A stretch of DNA of 64,000 nucleotides from Terebella lapidaria (lineage: Eukaryota; Annelida; Polychaeta; Terebellida; Terebellidae). Positions 1 to 12,828 of this stretch are shown piece after piece (the stretch's first letter is position 1; each line of letters opens with the position of its first letter). The stretch covers positions 22,011,106 to 22,075,105 of the forward strand of contig OX424560.1 of NCBI GenBank assembly GCA_949152475.1, written 5' to 3'. Position numbers and translations under genes: made by a program. The notes below the pieces were generated by a model. It searched no databases. It was not told where the DNA came from and saw only the letters and a program-made list of their open reading frames with translations.

Positions 1-1440
1 TATGTCAACAATAAATTCCTAAGCTGTAAAGTCGATAATAAGTGAGATATTAGCCATTCTGTGATCGGTGATGTGACCTAGAAAATGAGGTCAAAGTTCA
101 AGTTCATGAAAAGATTCAGTACATATCATATCTCTATATTCGCAATTGATTCCTAAGCGGTAAAGATGATAATAAGCGACATATTAGCCATTTTGTTCTC
201 TGACCTTGAAAATTGATTCAAAGGTCAAATTCTAGATCACCAAAATATTCAGCATACATCATTTCCTATATGTTCACTATGGACCCCTAAGCTGTGAATT
301 TGATAATAAGAGAGACATAAACCATTTTGTATTCTGACCTTGAAAATAAAATGACTGGCCTTGAAATTTAGGTCAAAGGTCAAATTCAAGGTCATGAGAA
401 TATTCAGAATATATCATTTTCTATATGTTCACAATTGATTCCTAAGCTGTAAAGTTGATAATAAGCAAGATATTAGCCATTTTGTCCTGTTGACCTTGAA
501 AATGAGGTCAAAAGTCAAATTCAAGGTCACTAGAATATTCAGCATATATCATTTCCTATATGTTCACAATTGATTCATAAGGCGTAAAGTCACTAATAAG
601 TAAGATATTGGCCATTTTGTCCAGTGACCTTGAAAATGAGGTCAAAGGTCAAATTCAAGGTCACTAGAATATTCAGCATATATCATTTCCTATATGTTCA
701 CAATTGATTCATAAGGCGTAAAGTCATTAATAAGTAAGATATTGGCCATTTTGTCCTGTGACCTTGAAAATGAGGTCAAAGGTCAAATTCAAGGTCACAA
801 AAATATTCAGCATATATCATTTCCTATATGTTCACAATTGATTCCTAAGCTGTAAAGTCGATAATAAGCGAGATATTAGCAATTTTGTCCTGTGACCTTG
901 AAAATGAGGTCAAAGGTCAAATTCAAGGTCATGACAATATTCAGCATATATCATTTCCTATATGTCCACAATTGATTCCTAGTCTCTAATCTCAATATTA
1001 AATGAGATATTAGGCTTAATGTGTCCCATTATAAAGCATAGGAGAATTCAACATAGGAAAGTCCCATTTGGGCCGAGTTTGGGCCCAAAATGGCCCACTT
1101 CGAGCGATTCAAGGGCAACGAAATTTATACATGTCACAGAGGTACATATGAGGAGTGTTATGCATGAATAAGAAAAAAAGTTACTGAACAGATTTTGAGA
1201 AAACGACAGCCAAAGTCCAAAATTGGCCATTTTTCGACGAAAACGGCCGCCATTTTGAAATAATTGCGAAAATTAAAAAACTAAAAAATACCTCCCTCTC
1301 GAAATATTTTTAGGCATTTTTGTGCAAAATTTCAGAAAGATTTGATCGTATACTTTAAAGATAAAAATGTAGACGGACGACGACGGACGACGGACGCAAC
1401 GCCACGGCAATAGGTTATCGGACCAAAGGTCCGGTAACCT
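1..1440 (+). repeat. AGGTCA-satellite element, copy 1 (left end outside window)
   Basis: About seven monomers of a ~134-bp tandem repeat; the exact spacing 566 to 700 is 134 bp. They are followed from about 1020 by the non-satellite end module. The module is rich in 'ggccgccattttga' and 'gacggacgacgg' and ends in the near-palindrome GGTTATCGGACC-aaa-GGTCCGGTAACC at 1413-1440. Each good monomer contains TGACCTTGA, AGGTCAAAGGTCA and TCAAGGTCA; exact DR1 sites lie at 370, 639, 773 and 907. Short open frames inside it are chance. Confidence 0.85.
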
Positions 1441-2572
1441 AAAAATTTGTTCGACGCTGCATGAATAATCTGAAAATCTCATGCAAGCATAATTCAACAA
1501 AAGTTGCATTTGTATACATCACAGATCGTTTGAAATGATTGAATTATAAAGTCTGCTTAATTTTGTCTCACCTATGTCGAGCCTATATTTGAATTCCAGG
1601 CAATCATATAGTAGGGGTTTCACAACAGAAATGTCTCCATTGAGCGAATGTGTCCGTTGCTTTTGACAAAATTAATAACCAAGTGGCAAAATTGAATCTC
1701 GTTTAAATAATGCATCTGAAGCGAGTAATGACTTCGCCGAGTTCTCAATTGAAGCATGAATGAATAGCAAAGTGTGGGAATAAATTTACAGGATGAAGGT
1801 GTTTCATTTCCGATGGAGTTCGTGTCGATTGTTGAATGCGCTTTTTATCTCAGATTACACAGATATGTTAATCATTATTCTGCAAATGACTTCCAAGATT
1901 GGCAACATTGGACTTTGATAATGAAAACTGAACACTTCCATACGTGTCGTAATGCCATGTCCAAAGTCAGGCCAAATGGGAAATGTTTTAAAAAAGTAAT
2001 CCACATTTTAGCATAATCTTCAAGTAATGCAAAAAATCCCAATAATAAACACAGAGAATAAATTACATTCCCGCGCCAAAGATAATATTGTCATCATTCA
2101 ATTTCCTGGACATGTTGTAAGACCTGCTTCCAAACACTTGGTACTTCCCAAATTCCTCACTGTGTTTGCACAAATAAGTCAACTGAGTCTATGGACGCTT
2201 CCTTTGGATGAGATTGACAAACGAAATGAGGCTAAGCACCCACGCTATGTTCAGCCCATCGTGCAATGCAAACAGTCTAATTCGATGTAGAATATTTCTC
2301 CATATTGTCATTGCGTAGCAATGGTGCTCTGGAGGACGTGGTGACACATGGCTGAGATGATCCAGATAGATTAGGAATACGAGAATAGTGCAAAAATACA
2401 GCGTGACATTTCGCACTGTTCTCGCAAGGGACGCTTCCCCACGACAAGAAAACCACAAAATCCCGCATTCATTCCATAACAATATCCTGTTCTCAAATGA
2501 GTGGAATTAGTCCACGGTAAATTCTGCAAATTATTTTGAAAGTTTTCTTATTCCACATCCAATTCAACTATC
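1441..2572. other. No recognised feature
   Basis: AT-rich sequence with several short open frames on both strands. None has family motifs, convincing splice context or coding-like composition. Confidence 0.5.
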
Positions 2573-3420
2573 AGGTGAGTTAGGGCGTACCCCCTTATCT
2601 GTATTGTATAAATTTAAATGTGTTAAATTTTGGAATAAATTAGTGATGGACTTGCAAAATGTAAAAATTAGAAATGCATTGTATAAGCTGCTTGGAAATT
2701 TTGATGAAATGGGATGCCACAACTGGGTAACAGACATTAAGCACCCACTGTATTCACTTGGGTTTGGTCACGTTTGACCCCAACAGGGGGTAGGCAATCC
2801 AGATTCTTTTCTGTTAATTTTCAAACAGCGTTTAACCGATACATCCAAGCAAAACTGGCACGATGAAGTAAGTTTAAACTCAAAACTTGAACTGTATAGA
2901 ACTTTCAAGAGTGATATTGTGTTTGAACATTATCTCCAAGCAGCTCTATGTAAGAAACATTGTATAGCCTTGACTCTATTTCGATGTAGTAACCATGATC
3001 ATCGAATAGAAACAGGTAGACAACAAAATGTAGACAAACAGCTCAGAATATGTTTTTATTGTAAGTCAAGAATATTGAAGATGAAGTACAGTCATTCAGG
3101 CAGTTACGAGATTCAGGCAGTATCGAGAAATGTAAAGATTGGTACGGTGTTAAAAATAAGAATATCTATTGTATCCCAATGGTACTGATATTACGTTGAA
3201 ACCATATCATATGCGCTTTTATGGTGGAGAAAGAACACCATTACCGTATTTTCCTTACATGAGATTCAAGGATGAGCATATAGCAGTCGCCTTATATTTG
3301 TACCACACAAACTGTCGTAAATCGCTCATGCTGCGAAAGGCAGCTGAGAACATCCTAAAGCAATTGGATTTTTTTTTATATATTTATGTTTTATATGTAT
3401 GGGGTATGTGTCGGGATTAA
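2573..3420 (+). mobile_element. Decayed LINE ORF2 C-terminal fragment
   Basis: Broken frames read as the region behind the reverse transcriptase in many invertebrate LINEs. Examples are KFWNKLVMDLQNVKIRNALY, then NWVTDIKHPLYSLGFGH, then PDSFLLIFKQRLTDTSKQNW. Next come a GRQQN block and a Cys-x2-Cys near 3050. A tail resembling 'ia.yLYHtNCRKSL' is at about 3280-3330. Several in-frame stops and frame changes are visible, so this is dead sequence. The clade is not determined, and no reverse transcriptase core was found upstream. The call is from pattern memory of LINE tails. Confidence 0.45.
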
Positions 3421-3892
3421 AATGGGAGAGTTTGAGAAATCTACAGTATTTTATCAGTTAATGCTGAGTAAGAAACCTTTTGCTGAAATTCAGTCAGTTA
3501 CGAGAAACGTCATTCTGGGATGGTATCGTCGTACGCATATTATAGTTCGATGTGGATTTGTCAGCATAGCTCTATATAAAAAATATATGATGAAATAAAA
3601 ATTAAATTCACGAATGTCGCAAGTGACACGTATAATTCTGTTATATGTCAAAATATAAATTTGTGGCATTTATTTCATGTATAGCGAATTAATGATAATG
3701 ATAATTTATTGGAACATTCTACAATTATACTATCACAAAGCTTGCATATGGCTTGAAAAGGTTATCATTAGGATGCTACGGAGTACAAAATGGAAACATC
3801 CATAGACAATACACATATCAGTTTAGTAAACATTACCTAAATGTATAATAATGAGACGGGGTAGGTGGGGGTGCGATAGAGGGGGAGGGGGA

Positions 3893-3966
3893 AACAGAGA
3901 GAGAGAGAGAGGGAGAGAGAGAGAGAGAGAGAGAGAGGTCGACAGAGAGAGAGAGAGAGAGAGAGA
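3893..3966 (+). repeat. (GA)n microsatellite
   Basis: Near-pure GA/GAGA run with short interruptions (ggg, gtcgac). It creates spurious Arg-Glu and Ser-Leu frames on both strands. Confidence 0.95.
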
Positions 3967-5364
3967 TCAAAAAAATGTTTGGCAGAAAATTGGCGGGAAA
4001 TGTACATGGATTCAATATCCAGAAAATCAAAATCACGCAATTTGACGTTTTAAATCTCGTTTTTGGTACGCTCATAACAATAGGAGAGTAAAATGCTAGC
4101 TACAGTCATATTAGATATCTATGGCTACAGTGTTGTATCAACGTCACTCACAGCTGCTCACCCAATGATCCAAACGAAATTACATTAGAATGCTACATGT
4201 ACAGTATATATTTTGGACTTTATAAGCACGAGTTATTGGGTTAATATCCAAACTATGTATATTTGTTTTTATAGGAACACGAAAAACGTGTCAAAACGAT
4301 TGTTAAATAATATTCATCAATACATGTAATTAACATCGAATAAATTATGCATTGTATTGTCGTTAACTGTGTTTCCAGTTCATGCTTGTGACACGTCGAT
4401 TTCGTTCGTCCATTCACATGTTTACTGAGACGGTGACGGCTGTTAATTTTTAAATAAACAGTTAACTCATGTACTGTTTATAGGCCTATGTTAACACATG
4501 CAAGCCTTTCTTGGCCTGTCGGCAACATTGAATTACGGCGGGTCGATAACCTTTCCGAAACACGGACCCGCGGCCATGGGTATCACGTACACGGCATTTA
4601 CGTTTTCGAGTTTCTCGCCTTTTGCCCGTGATGTTGTTAATCGGTGTGATATTTTTTGCATAAATCTTTACAAATTACATAAAGTAATGATTCAATATTA
4701 CATAAAGCATTCCGATAGTTGTCATAATCTCTGTGTATACCAATGCGATGGTCCCTTGTCGCTCAAACTGTTCACAACATAACATTTCTCGATACTGCCG
4801 GAATTCTATCTAAACTACCCAAATTTCATTCATTAGATTATGGCCTACAGCTAAAAATACAATGGAAATATATTCACACGATTTTCAGTTGTTAAATGGG
4901 TACAATATTTGCTATCCATCGCAGCAAAAATATCATAACATTCGACGATCATTATAAAGATATATGCACTTTTCCAAAATGTTTCTCGTAACTGCCTGAA
5001 CGACTGTACACCTGCTAATTGTATGCCAACTGTATACCGGCATTCGAAATAAGTCTTTAGATAAATTCATCTCTTGTAACCACTCTAATCAAGAAAATTT
5101 TGTCTACATTCATTTTTACAGCATATAAATATAATGCTTTCAACATACGAAATATGTTTCAGAAAGACTCAGCATAGTATGTACACTGAACATGCACTGA
5201 AATAAGTCTCCATGTATTTTTGCATCTATTGTAAACGAATTCTATGAGCATATGGCCTTTGGCCTTTATGAATAAAGGCCATACATATTTTTAAAAATGC
5301 AAAGCTAATTGGATACTGTTTTTGTTAGTCTAATGTTTTTTTTAAAACTTTTCTTCACCCTCGA
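3967..5364. other. No recognised feature
   Basis: AT-rich sequence. The 94-residue open frame at 4498-4782 has no family resemblance or gene context and is not called. Confidence 0.5.
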
Positions 5365-6455
5365 TTCCTTACATTTATTTGTTGAATCAATTTTGTCATA
5401 TGTTAGCTCGATGCAACAAACTCTTTACTCAGTTTACCAAATAAACTAAGCAAATCATTTATTTTATTGGATTTGTAACTGACTTTTCTGCGCGATTGTG
5501 ATATTGGTACTAGCAGGTGGCTCTGCCCTAGCGAGTTTTATCCACACCAACGCCGCACTGGCCACTCCGTTTTTCACTATTGAAGCATGTGTTATGTTTG
5601 TGTGGGATATTGTTTTCTTTGAGCATAATTCTTTTTCAACGGCGTAAGAGGTGATGTCTGACTAAAATATTGTACTTTGATAAATTGAACATAAAAACCA
5701 CAGGACAAATATGTCTAGCAATCGTATTGACTAAATTCTGTTTCGATTCATGGTTTAGTTTTACTGAGCTCTATCGACCTGTGTATCCGTCACTGTCATA
5801 GAATCTAGATGTACTCGCTGGGTTCGGTGGAATAGAAATGATACATCCATAGACCATAACATCTCAGTGATACGCAGACACTCACAGGTCGGTTCATTAA
5901 GCAGTCTGAGCAAATCGGACGAATGGCTCATTGTATTGAGCGAACTCAGCAACGGTTTTTTCCCTCATCTTGCCCTCCCAGCGGCTGCGTTTTTGTGTAA
6001 AGGCTTTTAAACGGTGTGAGTTATTTGTGTACACCCCGAAGTGTTGATATGTTTGCTAGTTTGAATTCATCAATTTCTTGTTCACAATAAGCATGTTAAG
6101 GTCAAACTCCATGATGAGAGGTGTGGAATTCTATTTCGTCACGATGTTGCAAAGAGGTATATTTTAGTATCACTGCGTTATGATTTTCGTGTATCAAAAA
6201 TGAACATTCATAGCGTGCACCGCAAATTTTATTCGCACAGAGGCAATGTCCGAAATTGGTCGCAAAGCAGTGGACAGTGTTTACACTTCTGACACTAGAT
6301 TTTGGATTATTATTTATACAATGGCGTTGAACAAACCCAGTCCATGCATGCATAGCATGTGTCAATACTGAGCTGGTGAATCAAGTTGTCTTTATGAACT
6401 TTAATACATTTTGACGACAATACGAATATCAATACACAACACAAGAATATTAAAA
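5365..6455 (+). repeat. Segmental duplication, copy A (uninterrupted)
   Basis: Matches 21.54-21.71 kb joined to 23.04-23.96 kb along its length, including 'aactaagcaaatcatttatt', 'gatattggtactagcaggtg' and 'cactattgaagcatgtgtt'. The 21-24 kb copy is split by a 1.33-kb satellite element at the run of T at 5569-5573, so this copy is the unoccupied state. No coding function is apparent. Confidence 0.8.
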
Positions 6456-7460
6456 TTAGCCCAAGGGCTAAGAAAGGTTACTGGACAATATGTGATTTAT
6501 CTTTCAGATATCAGCCCCGTGACCTTGAAAATAAGGTCACTGGTCAAATTCAAGGTCATCAGAATATGCGGCATATATATGATTTCCTGCATGTCCACAA
6601 CTGATACTCAAGTTGTAAAGTCCATAAGAAACGATATATCGGCCATATTGTCCTGTGACGGTGAAAATGAGGTCGAAGGTCAAATTCAAGATCACGAGCA
6701 TATTCAGCATCTATGATTTCCTATATGTTCAAAATTGATTCCTAAGCTGTAAAGGTGATAGTAAGCGAGATATTAGTCATTTAGTTCTCTGACATTGGAA
6801 AATGAGGTCAAAAGTCAAATTCAAGAGCACAAGAATATTAAGGATATATTATTTCCTATATGTCCATGATTGATCCCTAAGCTGTAAGGTCGATAATAAG
6901 CGAGATAATAGCCATTTTGTGCTCTGATCTTGAAAATAAGGTCAAAGGTCAAGGTAATGAAAATATTCAGCATATAACATTTCCTCAATTGATTCCTAAG
7001 CTGTAAAATCTATAATAAGCCAGATTTCAGCCATTTATGCTCTGACCTTGAAAATTGGGTCAAAGGTCAAATTCAAGGGCATAATATTACTCAGAACATA
7101 TCATTTCCTATGTGTCCACAATTGATTGCAAGTCGCTAATCTCAATTTAAGTGAGATATCAGGCATAATGTGTCCCATTATAAAGCAGAGGAGAATTTAA
7201 CATAGGAAATTCCCCTTTGGGAACCCGGCGAGAAAATAAAAATGGCCGCCACACACAGACCGACGATTCAAGAGCAACAAAGTTTATATACATCACAAAG
7301 GTGTATGAGGGAAATAAAATCTCAAACATTGTCTGAACAATCTTCGAGAAGATGGCCGCCAAAGTCAGAAATTGGCCGGGTTTTTTTTGCCTTCTTTCAA
7401 GGTCATTGAAGGTCAAATTCAAGGTCACCACTGAAACATAGGGCCAAGGGCCCTGTAGCT
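6456..7460 (+). repeat. AGGTCA-satellite element, copy 2
   Basis: Begins TTAGCCCAAGGGCTAAGAAA, continues AGGTTACTGGACAATATG, then runs through about five diverged monomers. It ends in a variant end module ('gggccaagggccctgtagct') lacking the gacggacg block. It abuts segmental duplication copy A exactly as copy 4 abuts copy B. Confidence 0.8.
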
Positions 7461-7639
7461 CACAGGAATTATAAGGCAACCAGAACATTTCATCAAATGG
7501 ATTTTGATAGTTACTAGTATAATGTGGTCCTATATCATCATGACTTTGTAATAAAACACTAAGCTTCACCTCTAGCAGAGTTTTGTCGCTATGGAACAAT
7601 TCCCACATTTGTTGTTGAATCAAACTTGACATTCAAAAA

Positions 7640-9290
7640 ACAGAAAGCTCTCAGGCGCTTTACATTAAAATAAAGATACAGAAATGTATACATACAGTTG
7701 AAATCAACAAGTGATGAAAGTAAAAGTACATGAGACATGAACATACATTGGTTACACATTGTGAGCAAGTTTAAGAAGGTGAATCTTTAGACGTTTTTTT
7801 AAAATAGCTACAGTTTGAACAGCTTTGATATCCTCTGGTAAGACGTTCTATAATGCTGAGGTCGACTTTCTGAGGCAGCGGTCACCAAAAGTAGCAGTCC
7901 TAGTTTTGAGGACAGGCAGGAGTGACTTGGAAGCAGATCGTAGAGACCGGACAGGTGTATGCTGTTGGATGAGGTCAGTCAAATACTCAGGTGCCAGTCC
8001 GTTCAGCGACTTGTATGTGTATACAAGTATCTTGTAAGTGGCCCGGTAACAAACTGGGAGCCAATGGAGTTCGCACAGGATGGGAGATATATGTTCCCAT
8101 TTGCGGGTCCTTGTTATTAGACGAGCGGCACAGTACTGCACCCGTTGGAGACGCTGCAACACAGTGTTCGGGAGTCCATATAGCAAGGCATTTCCATAAT
8201 CCAGTCGCGACACGACAAGTGCTCGAACAAGTGTCTTGCATGTGTCGGTTGTAATTAAATGCCTAATGTTGCCAGTGTTTCGAATTTGTAGAAGCAGGAC
8301 TTCGACACGGAACTTATGTGCTTTTCCATGGTCAAGCCGCTGTCCATGATGACACCCAAGGTTCCTGACTGATTGTACTGCCTTGACATGATGGTCGCCG
8401 ATTTTTAGGCACACATTGTCCACCTTCTTGGCTTTCAGCTTTGATGCGAAGACAATCAGTTCAGATTTTTCCTGGTTTAATTTCAACATGTTGTGGCTCA
8501 TCCATGCTCCAACTTCCTGCACATGCTTCCATCCTGGATGCAACATTGTCCCAGCTATCGTTCAGGTTGATGGTTAGGTATATTTGCGTATCATCTGCGT
8601 AGCAGTGGTACAGCATTCCGTGACGCTTGATTATGTTGCCAACCGGCTTGGTGTACAAACAGTACACTTTAGGTCCCAATACAGACCCCTGTGGGACGCC
8701 ACACTCCAGCAACACATCATGCGACTCCTCGGTGCCAGCCCGTACGCGTTGGAATCTGTCACTAAGGTAGGAGCGCACCCACCTCAGAGCACCAGAAGTC
8801 ACCCCAAAAGAATGTTGGAGTCGCTGCAGCAGGATGCTGTGGTCGATCACATCGAAAGCTGCAGATAAGTCCAGCATAATAAGGACGGCGACATGCTTGC
8901 TGTCAAGGGCTTCTACGATGTCATTATGAATTTTCAGTAGAGCAGTTTCGGTAGAGTGGCCCCGCCTGTACGCCGACTGGAGTCCATCGTGTAATGAATA
9001 GCTGCTGATGTGGTCATCGAGACGTTTAGCAACGACGTGTTCCAAGATCTTCGACACAAAGGGTAGGTTTGATATTGGTCAAGAATGTTTGAGTTGCTCC
9101 TTATCCAATCCTGGCTTCTTAAGTACTGGCGTCACCACTGCACGTTTGAAGTCAACTGGAACTGTGTAGTCCGCAAGAGATTTATTGACTATGGCTGTGA
9201 TGATGGGTAGCAGGGGATCAATGCAGTCCTTCAGAAGCCATGTTGGCAGTGGATCAGAACCACACGACTTGTTTGGCGCTTTAATATAAC
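7640..9290 (-). mobile_element. 5'-truncated LINE, CR1/L2-like reverse transcriptase fragment
   Basis: Minus-strand reading gives the order typical of CR1/L2-group ORF2: SDPLPTWLLKDCIDPLLP, PVLKKPGLDKEQL, SKILEHVVAKRL, RRGHSTETALLKIHNDI, LDLSAAFDVIDHSILL, GVPQGSVLGP, the YADD catalytic box, then the distal RLDYGNALLYGLPN, RLQRVQYCAARLITRT and LHWLPVCYRATYKIL blocks. The part before the 'SDPLPTWLL' block (endonuclease, ORF1) is absent, as usual for 5' truncation. The copy is dead. An in-frame stop replaces the Arg of 'NYRPISNL' near 9080, a frame change falls near 8530, another lies in the 'NLGV' region near 8350, and a stop near 7850 replaces the Trp of 'WN.LP'. The 3' flank is AT-rich with no clear tandem tail. 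Confidence 0.9.
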
Positions 9291-11210
9291 GCTTTAATAA
9301 GCGTTTTGCGCTTTAATATAATATAACATACAATGAATCCCCATGTATACCCAAACTACATTCCCAGCTTTCAAGAGTTGCCTGCAGAGAAGTGCAGACC
9401 TATACAATAAATACATTTTGTGAAGGTTACCAAAATAGGCACCATACTACCATGCAACATTCACAGTCTACATAATATGTTCTTTCCCATCATAAATGAA
9501 TGGCGATTCTTCAAAGAAAAAAATTCACACAAAAAAAACCATAAAAATTCTGGAATGAGTAGTTTACAAGGATTACAATACAGTATCACTATCATTAAAA
9601 TACAAAGTTTCAAAGAAGAATGAAGAATTTGCTGATGCATGCTTACTACCACTCTACTTTCCAGCACCCCCACTTTTCTTACCACCAATGTCTCACGAGG
9701 GATTTTTACCAAAATCTATTAGAACTATTAGTACAACGATGATCAGTGTGTTGTGTACTTATGTACTTTGCCAATGTATCCATCGATGCCAATGAAAAGT
9801 TCATGTATGAAAGTTTACTTCTCCTTCCCTGTTTTAAAGTTGAACAAGTAAACGTCAGGGATCCAGAGTAGCAAAAGTGGTCGCCGCATGAAACAAATGC
9901 GTTGGCTAAAATTCTTGCTGTGAGATCGTCGGTCAAATAAACTATAATAAAATTGGATGATGTTTGTGCTAGAATATCTGTTCGTGCGCTGAGCGGCAGG
10001 TGGAAAAAGATGCACTGTGCTGAGCGGCACCGGAAGTTAAAGTAACTTTGTATTTGATATAGGCCGCCGCTGATGCGGCGACCAATCAGCCAGATCTAGC
10101 ATTCTTGTTCGTCATGCAAACTTGAAGTACATCTTGAGATCGTCAGGAATAAATACGGAATAGGCACAATTCGATGACAGATAATCAGAAAATCGCCATT
10201 AACTGTGCCTGAAAACATCGGATAGAGAATGATCGGCCTGCATTCATTACCGGTTGCCACAGTATCTAGACTAATACCAATGATATCACAAGACTGTGTG
10301 TAGAACTTGCACGCAACGCGGGCCGCTCTGAGGAAAAATGGATGTGAAATTGATTGGCCTGAGTTTGAATCTTGATTTTGTCAACTCAATTTAGGCACAC
10401 AATACGTATGTTCAGACCAAAATTTGCATGAATTCTCATTCTATAGACAAAATAAAGCTATTTGCAGACTGAATAAATTTTGTCATTTCTAAAAGTGGGT
10501 ATATATTGTTGTTTCAATCCATGCAACTGTGTTAATGTATTTACCACATTTAGATTGATGTGTTGATTGTTTACAATTGATAATATGGGTTAATGTCTAT
10601 TACCCCGGTACTATATATTATTTCACGGCAAAGTCTATAAATGCAAATCACAACTTGTTTTTGTTATTTTTCATTTAGAAAGTTAACCTTTATCGGTACA
10701 TGGAAGTGACGATCGTTAATCCGCTACTGTATTGTCATAACGTACTCGTGATCAACACTCCACTTGGGCCGTCGTGAATCCTGTGAATACAAATGAACTA
10801 ATCGTACTCAATTAGAGGAGTGACTGTTTGCAAATCGAACATGATCATTTACCGTCAAGCAGCACGCATGTATAAATTTAGGCCTACTGGTAGGGCAGCA
10901 TTCGAAACATGTCCGTTTAGTGATTGGGCATGCGTGCATTGCAGTAGCTGTCATTGTATGTTCGCGTGAATTCTTTGCTAAATATGTCTTTTTCGCCGTT
11001 GATTCATTTTCACGTTTTATCGCCCAGTCATGCTCAATGGCTGATGTCCCATATTAGGAAATACTCGGAAACACTCGGGTGTTTCTACTACTTCGGACGG
11101 CAGAAGCCCCTTCCTCCATCCAATCAATGAACAGTGCTATTTATAGATCTTTGCCCTGTTACCGGTGCCTTCGCTGTATATCCTGCAATTACCGAGATAT
11201 TTATCACTTG
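9291..11210. other. No recognised feature
   Basis: Unique-looking AT-rich sequence. Short open frames lack splice or motif support. Confidence 0.5.
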
Positions 11211-11214
11211 ATAA

Positions 11215-11690
11215 ACATACTACAGTGGATTTACAGTAAACATCAACAACGATTACACCAAAATCCAGGTATTTCATGCTGTCAAAAATTGTACGATTGG
11301 ATAAAATCGCGTTTCTTGGTCGATATGCGAAGATAAACAATCCCCATTTGCGATCGCATTGTCCCGTCTGCGCATGCGTTAGATACGTCACGATTTAGGC
11401 TAAATCGTCGTTGGTCGGAAAGTTTGACGGAAATAAAAAAAACCAACATCGGAAATTTTCCGGTCGTACTTCCCTTAAACACTGCAAAACAAATATATTC
11501 ATGCTTTGACATAAGGACTACAGTGGAATTTGAAACGTAATAACAAATGATTCACACAAAACACAGGTATCTGCTCCTGTCAGAACTGTTATGACCCGAT
11601 AAATCGTGTTTCTTGGTGGAAGTTCGAAGGTAAACAAACATTCGCCATTTGCAATTGAAATGTCCCCTCTGCGAATGCGCTTACCTTCCA
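11215..11690 (+). repeat. Diverged tandem duplication, ~295-bp period
   Basis: The block at 11215-11400 (tacagtggatttacagtaaa ... atttgcgatcgcattgtccc) is repeated with substitutions at 11515-11690 (tacagtggaatttgaaacgt ... atttgcaattgaaatgtccc). No coding content was recognised. Confidence 0.65.
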
Positions 11691-12154
11691 CCCACAACCC
11701 GTATGTATAAACAAGAGCATATGTATAGTAAAATTATTGTTTAATCGTTAAATTTCTCCAGAAAACTTTTGGAATTTTCACCTAAGCATACTTAACTTCG
11801 GAGAGCACCCAATTAGCGAACAGTATGCCAAGTTTGGGTACAATAGCAATAGCACTTTCGGCGGAGAAGATTCTGAAAGATTTGGGTCAGGAAAACATGG
11901 GAGAGACACGACAGACACCGTGTCAATCAGTCCCAATAGCTCCACGGCTTTCAGCCGGTGAGCTAAAAACTGCGTCACCGCTGTAAACTGCGCACCGGTA
12001 TATCGTAGCACCCCCACCGCAGAACAGATCAGTTATGGTGTGAACAACCTCAACGTTAACGTACACCACAGTACCCCCACCGGTGGCCAGCGCAGTCTGA
12101 CAAACTAGCAATTACGTTTGCTGTTAAAATATCGTGAACTATATGGATCGGGTG

Positions 12155-12335
12155 TGGTATACTCGGATTTTTCTAACTCGTTTACACTGTTTTTCGCTAA
12201 TATTTTTGTGATGCTAAACGCTATCGTTATATAATTTGGCATACTTCACCTGGAAGTCAAACGACAATTTTCTACCAAATTTCAGACAGCTAACGTGAAA
12301 ATTGAAAAAGTTGGCAATCTACCTCTTTCCGACGA
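12155..12335 (+). repeat. Partial copy of the MITE at 36696-37287
   Basis: The segment at 12161-12200 reads actcggatttttctaactcg then tttacactgtttttcgc, matching the 36.7-kb inverted repeat. Internal sequence (aatttggcatacttcacctg, then aagtcaaacgacaattttct) matches the complement of 37.09-37.22 kb. The other end was not located. Confidence 0.6.
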
Positions 12336-12828
12336 GTTATTATTTAGCACTATACACTTTCTTTCCGGTCATATTTTGGGCACATTGCAATCACAATTGT
12401 TGCAGTTGGAACATATGTTAGATTGAATGGCACCACTGCTGAAACTATGACATAAACGTACATGTGCTATTTGATCTTCTGGATATCGGGATACTTCGCC
12501 CGAAATAATGTAATGATAATAATAAATACCAACATCATTTTATAGATATATATATATAACAGGACTAACAGATGCAACGTTTCCTAATACTATCATTACT
12601 AGTAGGCTTTGTTCTTTTGCACTTTCGTTGTAGTGTACTGGATAATATTTTTGGCATCGCTGAACACATTTTGGTAAAAAAAGATTTTAAAAAAAGCACT
12701 ATGATCGTATGGACGGAGAAGTGCATCATACCCATCAGTACCCAACATCATACCCCCCAGTACTGTTCTTAGTCCAAATAAATTCAATAGAACAAAACAC
12801 ATAGTGAAAGTGTGCGTCGGAACCGTGT

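Noticed and set aside
3833-4075. Ser/Leu-rich and Arg/Glu-rich proteins around 3.9 kb
   Set aside because: Translations of the GA microsatellite.
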